This document shows positions 43,107 to 51,359 of a stretch of 64,000 nucleotides of DNA, piece after piece (positions within the stretch are counted from its first letter, which is position 1; every line of letters begins with the position of its first letter). The stretch spans positions 1 to 64,000 of the forward strand of contig DASRJE010000165.1 in assembly GCA_035649635.1 (NCBI GenBank). The letters run 5' to 3'. Under the pieces are notes generated by a model. It was not told where the DNA came from. It ran no database searches and saw nothing but the letters and a program-made list of their open reading frames with translations. Made by a program: the position numbers and the translations under genes. This DNA is from Gp6-AA40 sp035649635. GTDB taxonomy: Bacteria > Acidobacteriota > Vicinamibacteria > Vicinamibacterales > UBA2999.

Positions 43107-43405
43107 CGAAGCTAGCGAGGCTCCGCCTCGGACCGACCAGCATCTGGGCTCCGCCTCGCAAGCGCAGCATCTTCTTGCCCGCGCTCTGCGCGGGCGAGCC
43201 GTCTAGACCGGCGGAAAACTTGACTCATTTGTCAGCAATCCAGCCGGTCAAGCCGGCTAGCGCGCGGAACTATGAGCCCGTGCGGGGTCGGAAGTCCCGG
43301 CGAATTTCCTGGAAAGTTCCTGTCTTTTTGGAGAAGGAGCCTCACAGCGAGAGACCGCGATGTTGTACCCTGCTCCCGCAAAAAGTTCGTAACCCGTGAA
43401 GTGCG
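43107..43405. other. Divergent intergenic region, TonB receptor / FHA regulator
   Basis: No gene is visible. A perfect GCCCGCGC-TCT-GCGCGGGC hairpin (43177-43195) and an AGCCGG/CCGGCT repeat lie in the region, which probably holds the divergent promoters. Confidence 0.4.
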
Positions 43406-44059
43406 ATGCAGGTCCACTTCGGTGAGTTCACGCTCGATACCGACCGGCGCCAGCTGCTCAAGGGTGACGTCCAACGGCATCTGTCCCCGAAGGCCTACGA
43501 GCTGCTCCGTCTGCTCATCGACAACCGGCCTAGGGCCCTCTCGAAGGCGGAGCTGCACGAGCGTTTGTGGCCTGCCACCTTTGTCTCCGAGTCAACCCTC
43601 AGCAGCCTCGTCGCGGAGGTGCGCGACGGCCTCGACGAGAAGGCGGAGAGCGCCCACTTCGTGCGAACCGCTCACCGGTTTGGATATGCGTTTGCCGGAA
43701 CGGCCACGATCTCGGGATCGCGTGTGCCGTCGGCGGAAGAACGTGCGCGATGCTGGATCGTCTGGGAGCACGGGCAGGTGTCATTAAGAGAAGGTGAACA
43801 TCTGCTGGGCCGCGATGCCGACGTCTCTGTATGGCTCGAGTCGCCGACCGTCTCGCGGCATCACGCAAGGATTCGCGTGTCGGACGGTGCAGCGACAATC
43901 GAAGATCTCGCGAGCAAGAACGGTACGTACCTCCGCGGTGAGCGCATCTCGACCCCCGCGCCGCTCGTTGACGGCGACGAGATCCGATTGGGCTCGATGC
44001 CGGTGACGATTCGGCTCTTGAAAGCTGCCGGTTCCACGGTCACACAGCGGTCATCCTGA
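43406..44059 (+). CDS. Winged-helix regulator with C-terminal FHA domain
   Basis: Residues about 1-95 form a Trans_reg_C/CadC-type winged helix (HLSPKAYELLRLLIDN ... LHERLWP ... VRTAHRFGYAF). Residues about 125-205 are an FHA domain: GR at 135-136, VSRHHARI with Ser150, Arg151 and His152, and Asn172 in SKNGTY, the residues that bind phosphothreonine. There is no transmembrane helix. An FHA reader on a DNA-binding domain suggests that a Ser/Thr kinase, possibly the one at 37617, controls it. That link is inference. Confidence 0.88.
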   Translation: MQVHFGEFTLDTDRRQLLKGDVQRHLSPKAYELLRLLIDNRPRALSKAELHERLWPATFVSESTLSSLVAEVRDGLDEKAESAHFVRTAHRFGYAFAGTATISGSRVPSAEERARCWIVWEHGQVSLREGEHLLGRDADVSVWLESPTVSRHHARIRVSDGAATIEDLASKNGTYLRGERISTPAPLVDGDEIRLGSMPVTIRLLKAAGSTVTQRSS

Positions 44060-44162
44060 CAGTCTCTTCCCTCAATCACGCTTGAGTAAAAGCCGGACAT
44101 TTCCCGGAAATCTCCGGGGACTTCGTCGAGCCGTCTCTTCATGCTCTCGGGCGGAGGACATC

Positions 44163-45809
44163 ATGAGGAGCATGGCGCAACATTCGCTCGGGTCGGCAGT
44201 GATGATTGCGATGGCGACCGGAGCTTTCGTTTTGTGGTCATCACGTGAGCACCAAACGCAGTCTGTGTCCTGTCTGGTCAGCACGACGAACGGCGAGGTG
44301 CAGGGCATGGATCTGGGCGCGTCGTGCGCCTTTCTCAGCATTCCGTTCGCAGCCCCGCCGATCGGCAGCCTGCGATGGAAACCGCCCCAGCCGGCTGCGC
44401 CCTGGGCGCCGGAGACGCTGCAAGCGATCGCTCCTCGGCAGTGTCCGCAGGTCAATCCAGCCGGAAGCACCATGACGCAGGGAAATGAGGACTGCCTGAA
44501 GTTGAACATCTGGACGCCCAATCCCCCGCCTGCCTCGCCGGCCCCGGTGCTCGTGTGGATTCACACCGGCGCGTTCACCTCGGCATCATCGAATCTGCCA
44601 GCCCACAACGGCCGGAACATCGTCGAACGGACGGGCGCCATCGTCGTTGCCATCAACTACCGTCTCGGCCCTCTGGGTTTTCTCGGGCACCGCGCGCTCA
44701 GCGCCGAAGACCCCGCGTATCCCTCGTCCGGAAACTACGGCCTGCTCGACCAGCGCGCCGCTCTCGCCTGGGTCCGCGATCACATCGCGGCGTTCGGCGG
44801 CGATCCAGACAACGTCACGATTGCCGGCCAGTCGGCAGGCGGCAACAGCGTGAGCCTGCACGTCGTGTCGCCGGGAAGCAACGGCTACTTCAGCCGCGCG
44901 ATCATGCAGAGCGGGTACGCCACGTTCCGGTGGCGGACGTTAGAGGATGCCGAGGCGCTTGGCGACGTCTTTGCCGCCGCACTCGGCTGCACAGACCCTT
45001 CGCAAGCGCTCGTGTGCCTGCGCTCGAAGACGGCGAGGGAGGTGTTGCTGGCTCTGCCGACCGGCCAGCAACAGTTTGCCGAAACAGCGCGCGCTCCGTG
45101 GGGGCCGGTGGTCGATGGGCTCGAGATTCCCGATCAACCGCGCACACTCTACGAGGTGGGCGCGTTCAACCGCGTCCCGATCATGCTCGGCGCCACCAGA
45201 GACGAGGGTTGGATCTATGTGGATCGAAGTTTCCCAGCCGGCCTGACCCCTGAGCAGTACTCGACGGCTGTAGAAACCGAGTTCGGCGCCGATGCTCCTG
45301 CAATCCTGCCAATGTACCCACCTGAAAACTTTCCATCACCGAAGCATGCGCTCTCGCAGCTAACGGGCGACTTCGAAGCGGTGTGTGAAGCTCGGCGCGT
45401 GGCACGCCTGATCGAACGGACGAAGACGCCCGTCTATCTGTATTCCTTCGAGCGTGAGGCCCCGGCTGTCGCCGGAGACCAAGTGATTCACGGTCTCGAT
45501 ACCAATTTCGTCTTCGGCAATAACTTCGGCCCGCCCTCGAACTATGTCTTCAACGCCGAGGACCAGGCGCTCTTTGAGGCCATCAGCGGCTACTGGATGC
45601 GTTTTTCCGCGCAGGGGGACCCGAACGCCGCCGCCGCCAAGCATTGGCCGGCCTTCGAACATCCAACCGGGGAAGGTAGAGGGTCTGACAAATATCTGGT
45701 TCTCGATTGGCCGATTCAGGAAGACAGGCGGCCGCGCGAGGCACACTGCGACTTCTGGGAACCGTTCTTTCTCAGGTCGGTGAGCGGCTCCGTTCCTGCT
45801 TCGCAGTGA
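44163..45809 (+). CDS. Secreted carboxylesterase type B
   Basis: The ATG at 44163 gives 548 residues with a signal anchor or signal peptide (about 8-26). It is an alpha/beta hydrolase of the carboxylesterase/lipase family, starting GEVQGMDLGASCAFLSIPFA. The nucleophile Ser224 is in AGQSAGGNS. A DEDCLKLNIW-type segment appears as EDCLKLNIW, and acid residues and a His (VIHGLDTNFVFG) complete the site. It hydrolyses carboxylic esters; the physiological substrate is unknown. A VapBC pair follows. Confidence 0.9.
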   Translation: MRSMAQHSLGSAVMIAMATGAFVLWSSREHQTQSVSCLVSTTNGEVQGMDLGASCAFLSIPFAAPPIGSLRWKPPQPAAPWAPETLQAIAPRQCPQVNPAGSTMTQGNEDCLKLNIWTPNPPPASPAPVLVWIHTGAFTSASSNLPAHNGRNIVERTGAIVVAINYRLGPLGFLGHRALSAEDPAYPSSGNYGLLDQRAALAWVRDHIAAFGGDPDNVTIAGQSAGGNSVSLHVVSPGSNGYFSRAIMQSGYATFRWRTLEDAEALGDVFAAALGCTDPSQALVCLRSKTAREVLLALPTGQQQFAETARAPWGPVVDGLEIPDQPRTLYEVGAFNRVPIMLGATRDEGWIYVDRSFPAGLTPEQYSTAVETEFGADAPAILPMYPPENFPSPKHALSQLTGDFEAVCEARRVARLIERTKTPVYLYSFEREAPAVAGDQVIHGLDTNFVFGNNFGPPSNYVFNAEDQALFEAISGYWMRFSAQGDPNAAAAKHWPAFEHPTGEGRGSDKYLVLDWPIQEDRRPREAHCDFWEPFFLRSVSGSVPASQ

Positions 45810-45861
45810 GAGAGCACAACGCCTGTATCGCACGGTCGCCAAATGAGAATACGGCCGAGGG

Positions 45862-45879
45862 GTATGCTAGTATGCATGT
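45862..45879 (+). promoter_or_regulatory. Operator/promoter-like repeat before vapBC
   Basis: GTATGCTAGTATGCATGT contains two direct TATGC units immediately before the antitoxin ATG at 45880. TATGCT may act as -10, making the transcript nearly leaderless. Binding by the RHH antitoxin is inferred from toxin-antitoxin autoregulation. Confidence 0.4.
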
Positions 45880-46119
45880 ATGACGCGCACCACGATCAGC
45901 TTGCCCGACGACCTGGCGACCCTGCTTGCGCGGGAGGCCCGGCGGCGGGAGACTTCCGTCTCCGACATCGTCCGCCGCGCCGTCGAGTCTTTCCTTGGGG
46001 CCTCTGGCGATCGGCGCGACCTGCCATTCGCAGCGCTCGGCAGGAGCGGACGCCGCCACACGGCCCGCGATGTCGAGAAGATCCTCACCGCGGAGTGGGG
46101 GCATGCTCGTCGTCGTTGA
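45880..46119 (+). CDS. Ribbon-helix-helix antitoxin (VapB-like)
   Basis: A 79-residue protein. The N-terminal RTTISLPDDLATLLAREARRR and a following SVSDIVRRAVESFL form a ribbon-helix-helix of the CopG/VapB type. The C-terminal 30 residues are the probable toxin-binding tail. It overlaps the PIN toxin by 17 bp, the usual compact TA arrangement. A TATGC repeat just upstream may be the operator. Confidence 0.85.
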   Translation: MTRTTISLPDDLATLLAREARRRETSVSDIVRRAVESFLGASGDRRDLPFAALGRSGRRHTARDVEKILTAEWGHARRR

Positions 46120-46510
46120 CACCGGACCGCTCTATGCAGTCGTGGACGAGGACGACGGCGATCATGCGCGATGTCGTGCTGTCCTCGAACAACCCGAGCA
46201 TCGCCTGATCATCCCCACGCTCGTCATTGCCGAAGCCACGTACCTCATCGGAACGCGCCTCGGCCCCGACATCGAGGCGCAGTTCCTCAGAAGTCTGACC
46301 CGCATGCACGTGGAGGGCCCGACGCCGGACGACTGGCCCCGGATCGCGGACCTGGTGAAACAATACGGCGACTTCCCGCTGGGCGGCGCCGATGCGTCCA
46401 TTGTTGCCTTGGCGGAGCGTCTCGATATCGAAACCATCGTCACGCTCGACGATCGACACTTCCGCGCCGTGCGCCCCCGCCACCGAAAGGCCTTCCGTTT
46501 GCTCCCCTGA
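46103..46510 (+). CDS. vapC: PIN-domain ribonuclease toxin (VapC-like)
   Basis: A 135-residue PIN nuclease. The Mg-binding acidic residues are visible: Asp6 in VVDTGPL, Glu44 in VIAEA, Asp97 in GGADASIVA, and Asp116/117 in TLDDRHF. VapC toxins cleave tRNA or rRNA when released from the antitoxin; the specific target is unknown. It overlaps the antitoxin gene by 17 bp. Confidence 0.9.
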   Translation: MLVVVDTGPLYAVVDEDDGDHARCRAVLEQPEHRLIIPTLVIAEATYLIGTRLGPDIEAQFLRSLTRMHVEGPTPDDWPRIADLVKQYGDFPLGGADASIVALAERLDIETIVTLDDRHFRAVRPRHRKAFRLLP

Positions 46511-46621
46511 GGTGAACACGCCCTCGATCGGGCCTGGTCGGACGAAGGCCGATGCCGGCTTATACTTTGTCTTCCCGGTCGGCCGAATTCGGACGTGCGG
46601 GTCCCTGAAGGCGGTGTTCCC

Positions 46622-47050
46622 ATGATGCGTGCGCTGACGCTCTCGATGCTTGTGCTCGTCGGTCTTTCCTCGGTGGTTTGGAGTCAGTCGGCTCAACAGG
46701 AGCCGCCGCCGCAGCCGAATCCGGAGAACTTCGTCGGCAAAGTCACCGGACATCCAACGACCGACATTCGCATGCTGCGATACAGCTTCGAGCCGGGTGC
46801 CCGCACCAATTGGCACAGCCATGAAGGTGGCCAGGTGATCCTCATCGAGAAGGGGCACGCCCGGGTACAGGAAGCAGGTGGCGCCATCCGCGAGATGGGA
46901 CCGCGGGAATCGTTCGTAACGGCCGCGGGCGTGAAGCATTGGCACGGTGCGGTGCCGACCGAGGGACTGACGCAGGTCTCTCTCAGCTTCGGCGCGACGA
47001 ACTGGATGGAGAAGGTCAGCGACGCGCAGTACACCGGCAAAGCGAAGTGA
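46622..47050 (+). CDS. Secreted cupin protein
   Basis: A start at 46622 gives a signal peptide (about 1-22). The mature single cupin barrel has the WHSHEGGQVILIEKGHARV metal motif and a second HWHG motif, so it should bind a divalent metal. It is exported, so it is likely a periplasmic enzyme or binding protein. The quinohaemoprotein gene begins within a few bases of its stop, so both are probably one operon. Confidence 0.8.
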   Translation: MMRALTLSMLVLVGLSSVVWSQSAQQEPPPQPNPENFVGKVTGHPTTDIRMLRYSFEPGARTNWHSHEGGQVILIEKGHARVQEAGGAIREMGPRESFVTAAGVKHWHGAVPTEGLTQVSLSFGATNWMEKVSDAQYTGKAK

Positions 47051-47055
47051 CGACG

Positions 47056-48882
47056 ATGCGCTGCCTCGCCGTCATTCTTTCCGGCCTGCTGCTCGCGCCC
47101 TTTTCGGCCTTCGCGCAAGACGTTTCCGGTGAAGCGATTTACAAGCGGCGCTGCGCCGCGTGTCACGAACGTCCCGCCGATGGACGGACACCAAGCCGCG
47201 ATGCGCTGCAGAACATGCCGAGCTCGCGCATTCTGCGCACGCTCGATTTCGGTGCGATGATGACGATCGCGTATCAACTGAACCGAGTCGAGCGAGAGGC
47301 CGTCGCGCGATTCCTGGGTAAACCAGGTGGCGACCCGATGCCCCGTCCCGAGGCATTCTGCGGCGATCGGACGGTCTCGATCGACACCAGCAGCGCTTCT
47401 CCGATCTGGAACGGGTGGAGCCCGTCGCCGAACAACTCGCGCTTTGCTCCCGCGGCGCTCAGCAAGCTCACCACCGATCAAGTGTCGAAGCTGAAACTCA
47501 AATGGGCCTTCGGCTTCGAAGGCGATATCTCCGCTTTCGCGCAACCGACGGTGATCGGCAACCAGGTCTTCATCGGCAGCGCCGGCGGCGTGGTGCACGC
47601 GTTGCGCGCCGATACCGGTTGTCTGCAGTGGACCTTTCAAGCCGCTGGATCGATCCGATCCGCAATCGTTGCCGCGCCGTCGGACGGCCGCAGCGTTCTG
47701 CTCTTCGGCGACCTCACGGGTTGGTTCTACGCACTCGACGCCGCGACGGGAAAAGAAATCTGGCGCAAGCGGCCCGAAGAGCACGAGGCGGTTCGACTGA
47801 GTGCGCCGCCGGTCGTCATCGATGGCGTGGCATACGTTGGCGCCTCGTCGTGGGAGGAATCGCGCGCGCTCAACCCGGAGTACCCGTGCTGTACGTTTCG
47901 GGGGAGCGTCACGGCTCTGCGCGTCCGTGACGGAAGCGTCGTCTGGAAGACGTACACGATCGCGCGTGCGCCGGAACGTACGGGAAAGACGCCGAATGGT
48001 GTCGAAACATGGGGTCCATCCGGCGTGGGAATCTGGTCCACGCCCACGCTCGATCTGAAACGGCGTCGGCTGTATGTAACGACTGGTAACAACTACTCCG
48101 CCCCCGCAACCACCACGAGCGATGGGATGATGGCGCTCGACCTCGACACCGGCCGCGTGATCTGGTCGAAGCAGCTGCATCCGGACGATGTGTATAACTC
48201 GGCGTGCTCGACTGAACCGAAAGGGCCAACGTGCCCCGAGGGGAGCGGGCCGGACTACGACTTCGGGTCACCGGCGATTCTCGTGTCGACGACGGGTGGA
48301 CGCGACCTGCTGCTCGCCGGGCAGAAGTCCGGCATTGTCTGGGCAATCGATCCCGAGAAGAACGGCGAAATCATGTGGGAGACGCGCGTCGCGCAGGGCG
48401 GCATCAACGGCGGTGTGCAGTGGGGAATGGCGGCCGACGGTGAGCAAGTCTACGCCGCGACGTCTGACGTCGTTGTCATTCGCACGCCTACGTCGCGGCA
48501 ACTCGATCCACGACAAGGCGGTGGACTGACGGCGCTGAAGATTGCCGACGGCAGCAAGGCATGGCACGCGCCGGCGCCACCTTGTGGGACGAGACCCAAC
48601 TGCAGTCCGGCGCAGTTGGCTGCGCTCACGGCGATTCCCGGTGTCGTGTTCACCGGGTCCCAGGATGGTCACCTACGCGCGCACTCGACTCGCGACGGAT
48701 CGATCCTGTGGGACTTCGACACCGTGCAGGACTACAAGACAGTGAACGGAGTGAAGGGCAGCGGCGGCGCGATCGACGGACCAGGCCCGGTCGTCGTCAA
48801 CGGCATGGTCTTCGTCAATTCCGGCTATATGCGTTTCGGCGGCGCGCCGGGAAATGTGTTGCTGGCCTTTGGTACTGACTAG
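47056..48882 (+). CDS. Quinohaemoprotein: cytochrome c fused to PQQ-type propeller
   Basis: The ATG at 47056 (or an overlapping GTG at 47047) gives 608 residues with a signal peptide. A single CAACH haem site (about residues 33-37) is followed by the PQQ-like propeller, whose blades carry GVVHALRADTGCLQW, GWFYALDAATGKEIW, GMMALDLDTGRVIW and GHLRAHSTRDGSILW. A GPDYDFGSPAIL segment may contain the catalytic Asp. The arrangement resembles polyvinyl-alcohol or related quinohaemoproteins. The haem domain would receive electrons internally, unlike the two-gene pairs at 24721 and 34326. Confidence 0.85.
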   Translation: MRCLAVILSGLLLAPFSAFAQDVSGEAIYKRRCAACHERPADGRTPSRDALQNMPSSRILRTLDFGAMMTIAYQLNRVEREAVARFLGKPGGDPMPRPEAFCGDRTVSIDTSSASPIWNGWSPSPNNSRFAPAALSKLTTDQVSKLKLKWAFGFEGDISAFAQPTVIGNQVFIGSAGGVVHALRADTGCLQWTFQAAGSIRSAIVAAPSDGRSVLLFGDLTGWFYALDAATGKEIWRKRPEEHEAVRLSAPPVVIDGVAYVGASSWEESRALNPEYPCCTFRGSVTALRVRDGSVVWKTYTIARAPERTGKTPNGVETWGPSGVGIWSTPTLDLKRRRLYVTTGNNYSAPATTTSDGMMALDLDTGRVIWSKQLHPDDVYNSACSTEPKGPTCPEGSGPDYDFGSPAILVSTTGGRDLLLAGQKSGIVWAIDPEKNGEIMWETRVAQGGINGGVQWGMAADGEQVYAATSDVVVIRTPTSRQLDPRQGGGLTALKIADGSKAWHAPAPPCGTRPNCSPAQLAALTAIPGVVFTGSQDGHLRAHSTRDGSILWDFDTVQDYKTVNGVKGSGGAIDGPGPVVVNGMVFVNSGYMRFGGAPGNVLLAFGTD

Positions 48883-48906
48883 GTCGCTACGATTCAAGGA
48901 ACAACC

Positions 48907-49686
48907 ATGGGTAGGCAGTTTGCACTCATGTTGATCGCGTTCGCGATGACGTCGGTACTTGCGGCGCAAACGAGTCCGCTCGCCAAGGACGGAATCGTGC
49001 GTGCGGCTTACCTCGCGTCGAATCCTGCTCAGGCAGTAAAGGATCCCGTGACTGGTGAGGCGCGCGGGGTTGTCGTGGATCTCGCTCGAGAACTCGAGCG
49101 CACCCGCGGGATCAAGGTAACCCTGATTGGACTCCCTAACCCCCAGCGCGTCATCGACGCCGTCCGAAATGGGGAAGCCGAGATCGGCTTCGTCGCTTAC
49201 AACCCGGAGCGTGCAGGGCCCGTGGAGTTTTCGAAGCCGTACTTGCTCGTGAACCAGACCTTCATCGTCAAAGATGGTTCACCGATCCGATCGATTGCCG
49301 ATATCGATCGACCCGGGCGGAAGCTCGGCGCCACGCGGGCTGATTCGATCGCGTTGTACCTCAAGCGGACGATGAAACAGGGACAGGTGGTTGAGCTCGA
49401 CGATACGAGCCGCGACGCCGTCCAACGCCTGCTGGAGCTCGGGACCGTCGACGCGTTTGGTGCAAATCGGCAGCGGTTGACGGATATGGTGAAGGGAGCC
49501 AGCGGCTTTCGGCTGCTCAATGACGACCTCTACGGCGTGGAACAGACGATTATTGTGGGCGGTGGCCGTCGCGACGCACTCGACGCAGCCAATCAGTTCA
49601 TCGACGAAGTGCGCCGCTCGGGATTCCTGCGGTCGTCGGTCGAACGAAGCGGTGTCGTCGGGATTACGGTAGCCCCCGAACGCTGA
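48907..49686 (+). CDS. Periplasmic solute-binding protein, family 3
   Basis: A 259-residue protein with a signal peptide (about 1-20). The SBP_bac_3 fold is visible: an opening VRAAYLAS, a DLARELERTRGIKVTLIGL region, an AVRNGEAEIGFVAYN segment and an EFSKPYLLVNQTFIV core. No ABC permease or ATPase gene follows, so it is an orphan, perhaps a sensor or a receptor for a distant transporter. It starts 24 bp after the quinohaemoprotein and may be co-transcribed. Confidence 0.8.
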   Translation: MGRQFALMLIAFAMTSVLAAQTSPLAKDGIVRAAYLASNPAQAVKDPVTGEARGVVVDLARELERTRGIKVTLIGLPNPQRVIDAVRNGEAEIGFVAYNPERAGPVEFSKPYLLVNQTFIVKDGSPIRSIADIDRPGRKLGATRADSIALYLKRTMKQGQVVELDDTSRDAVQRLLELGTVDAFGANRQRLTDMVKGASGFRLLNDDLYGVEQTIIVGGGRRDALDAANQFIDEVRRSGFLRSSVERSGVVGITVAPER

Positions 49687-49789
49687 ACCCGTAGCCCCCG
49701 GTAGGCCTCCGCCCGAAGGCCGAATCACGCTAGTTGACCGTTTCATTCCCCCAGTGCCACACTTCGCAGCCAATGGAGTAATAAGGCGT

Positions 49790-51322
49790 ATGAAGCGAAC
49801 GACTTTTTTCGTATCAATACTTGCCATTCTCTCGCTCGGTCCGGCAACGCAGGCGTACGCGGCGTCATGCGAAAGCGTGGTCACGCTGAACCTGCCCAAC
49901 GTGAAGGTGACCTCCGCGTCCGAGGTCGCCCCTGGCGCGTTCTCACCGCCCGGGGCTCAGGCTCGTGGTGGTGGTCCGGGAGCCGCGTTTGCGGGGTTGC
50001 CGACATTTTGCCGCGTCGCCGCGACGCTGACGCCGTCGAGCGATTCAGACATCAAGATCGAAGTCTGGTTGCCCACCTCGGGGTGGAACGGGAAGTTCCA
50101 GGCCGTGGGTAATGGCGCCTGGCAAGGATCGATCGGATACGCGGCGATGGCTGAAGCGTTGCGCCGCGGGTACGCGACGAGCTCGACCGATACCGGCCAC
50201 GTCGGCGGCAGCGCCAGCTTCGGGATGGGTCACCCCGAGAAGGTGACTGACTTCGCCTATCGCTCCGAACACGAGATGACGGTCACGGCCAAGGCCATCG
50301 TCAACGCGTATTACGGCAACGCGCCGAAGTTCTCGTATTGGACCGGTTGCTCTGCGGGAGGCCGACAGGCGATGAAAGCGGCGCAGATGTTCCCGGGTGA
50401 CTTCGACGGCATCATCGCCGGGTCACCTGGTCTCGACTGGTCGGGTCGCACGGCCCAGGCGGTTCGCATTGCGCAGGCGCTGCAGAAAGAGGAAGCGCGG
50501 ATTACCACTGCGAAAGCTCAGGTCCTGCACAGCGCGGTCGTGGCCGCGTGTGACGGGCTCGACGGCGTGAAGGACGGCCTCATCGAGAATCCTCTTGCCT
50601 GCAAGTTCGATCCTGGCGTGCTGGCCTGCAAGGGTGGCGAAGAGCCGGCGTGCCTGACGCAGGCGCAGGTTGAAACCGCGCGGCTGATTTACTCGCCCAT
50701 CGTCGATTCGAAGACGAAGCGAGAGATTCCCGGTCTGGCGCCCGGGAGCGAACTGGGATGGACCGACCTGGGCTGGTCACAGTCTGCGCGTGCGACCGGG
50801 CTCGATCACTTCCGGTATCTCGTGTTCGCCGACCCGCAGTGGGACATCCAGAAGTTCAACGTCGCGACCGACGTCGCCCGGCTTACGGAAGGCGTGAGTG
50901 GCGCTATCGACGCGCGCGACACGAACCTCAAGCCGTTCTTCGATCGTGGCGGCAAGCTGATTCAGTACCACGGCTGGAGCGACCCGCAGATCACCCCGCT
51001 CGCCAGCACCGCGTACTACGACCGCGTTGTCGCTGCGAACGGCGGCCGGTCGAAGGTCCACTCGTCGTACCGGTTGTTCATGGCGCCCGGCATGGCGCAC
51101 TGCGGCGGCGGCGAGGGACCGAACGATTTCGACGAGCTGACGGCGCTGGAGCAGTGGGTGGAACAAGGCAAAGCGCCCGACATGATCCCGGCCTCGCATG
51201 CGAAGGATGGGAAAGTCGATCGGACGCGTCCGTTGTGTCCCTATCCGCAGGTGGCGAGCTACAAGGGCAGCGGAAGCATCGATGAGGCCGCGAATTTCGT
51301 CTGTAAAGATACGAAGAAATAA
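49790..51322 (+). CDS. Tannase/feruloyl esterase family protein
   Basis: The ATG at 49790 gives 510 residues with a signal peptide (about 1-24, ending QAYA). The nucleophile motif is TGCSAGGRQ, the later histidine is in MAHCGGG, and the pair of cysteines next to the Ser and His forms the family CS-D-HC signature. Two short VGxxGSASFGMGHPEK and VKDGLIENP segments match family members. Substrates are probably aromatic or plant-derived esters. A paralog follows directly downstream. Confidence 0.88.
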   Translation: MKRTTFFVSILAILSLGPATQAYAASCESVVTLNLPNVKVTSASEVAPGAFSPPGAQARGGGPGAAFAGLPTFCRVAATLTPSSDSDIKIEVWLPTSGWNGKFQAVGNGAWQGSIGYAAMAEALRRGYATSSTDTGHVGGSASFGMGHPEKVTDFAYRSEHEMTVTAKAIVNAYYGNAPKFSYWTGCSAGGRQAMKAAQMFPGDFDGIIAGSPGLDWSGRTAQAVRIAQALQKEEARITTAKAQVLHSAVVAACDGLDGVKDGLIENPLACKFDPGVLACKGGEEPACLTQAQVETARLIYSPIVDSKTKREIPGLAPGSELGWTDLGWSQSARATGLDHFRYLVFADPQWDIQKFNVATDVARLTEGVSGAIDARDTNLKPFFDRGGKLIQYHGWSDPQITPLASTAYYDRVVAANGGRSKVHSSYRLFMAPGMAHCGGGEGPNDFDELTALEQWVEQGKAPDMIPASHAKDGKVDRTRPLCPYPQVASYKGSGSIDEAANFVCKDTKK

Positions 51323-51333
51323 CGTCTCGTAGA

Positions 51334-51354
51334 GCGGGGACTCTCCGCCCCCGC
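51334..51354. repeat. GCGGGG/CCCCGC hairpin, second copy
   Basis: GCGGGG (51334-51339) and CCCCGC (51349-51354) lie between the two tannase genes. The flanking GTAGAGCGGGG ... CCGCGT pattern matches the hairpin at 22336, suggesting one repeat family. Confidence 0.5.
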
Positions 51355-51359
51355 GTTGA

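Noticed and set aside
46693..48180. Long open frame on the minus strand opposite the cupin and quinohaemoprotein genes
   Set aside because: Composition is arginine-rich without domains, and the opposite strand has recognisable cupin, haem and propeller motifs.
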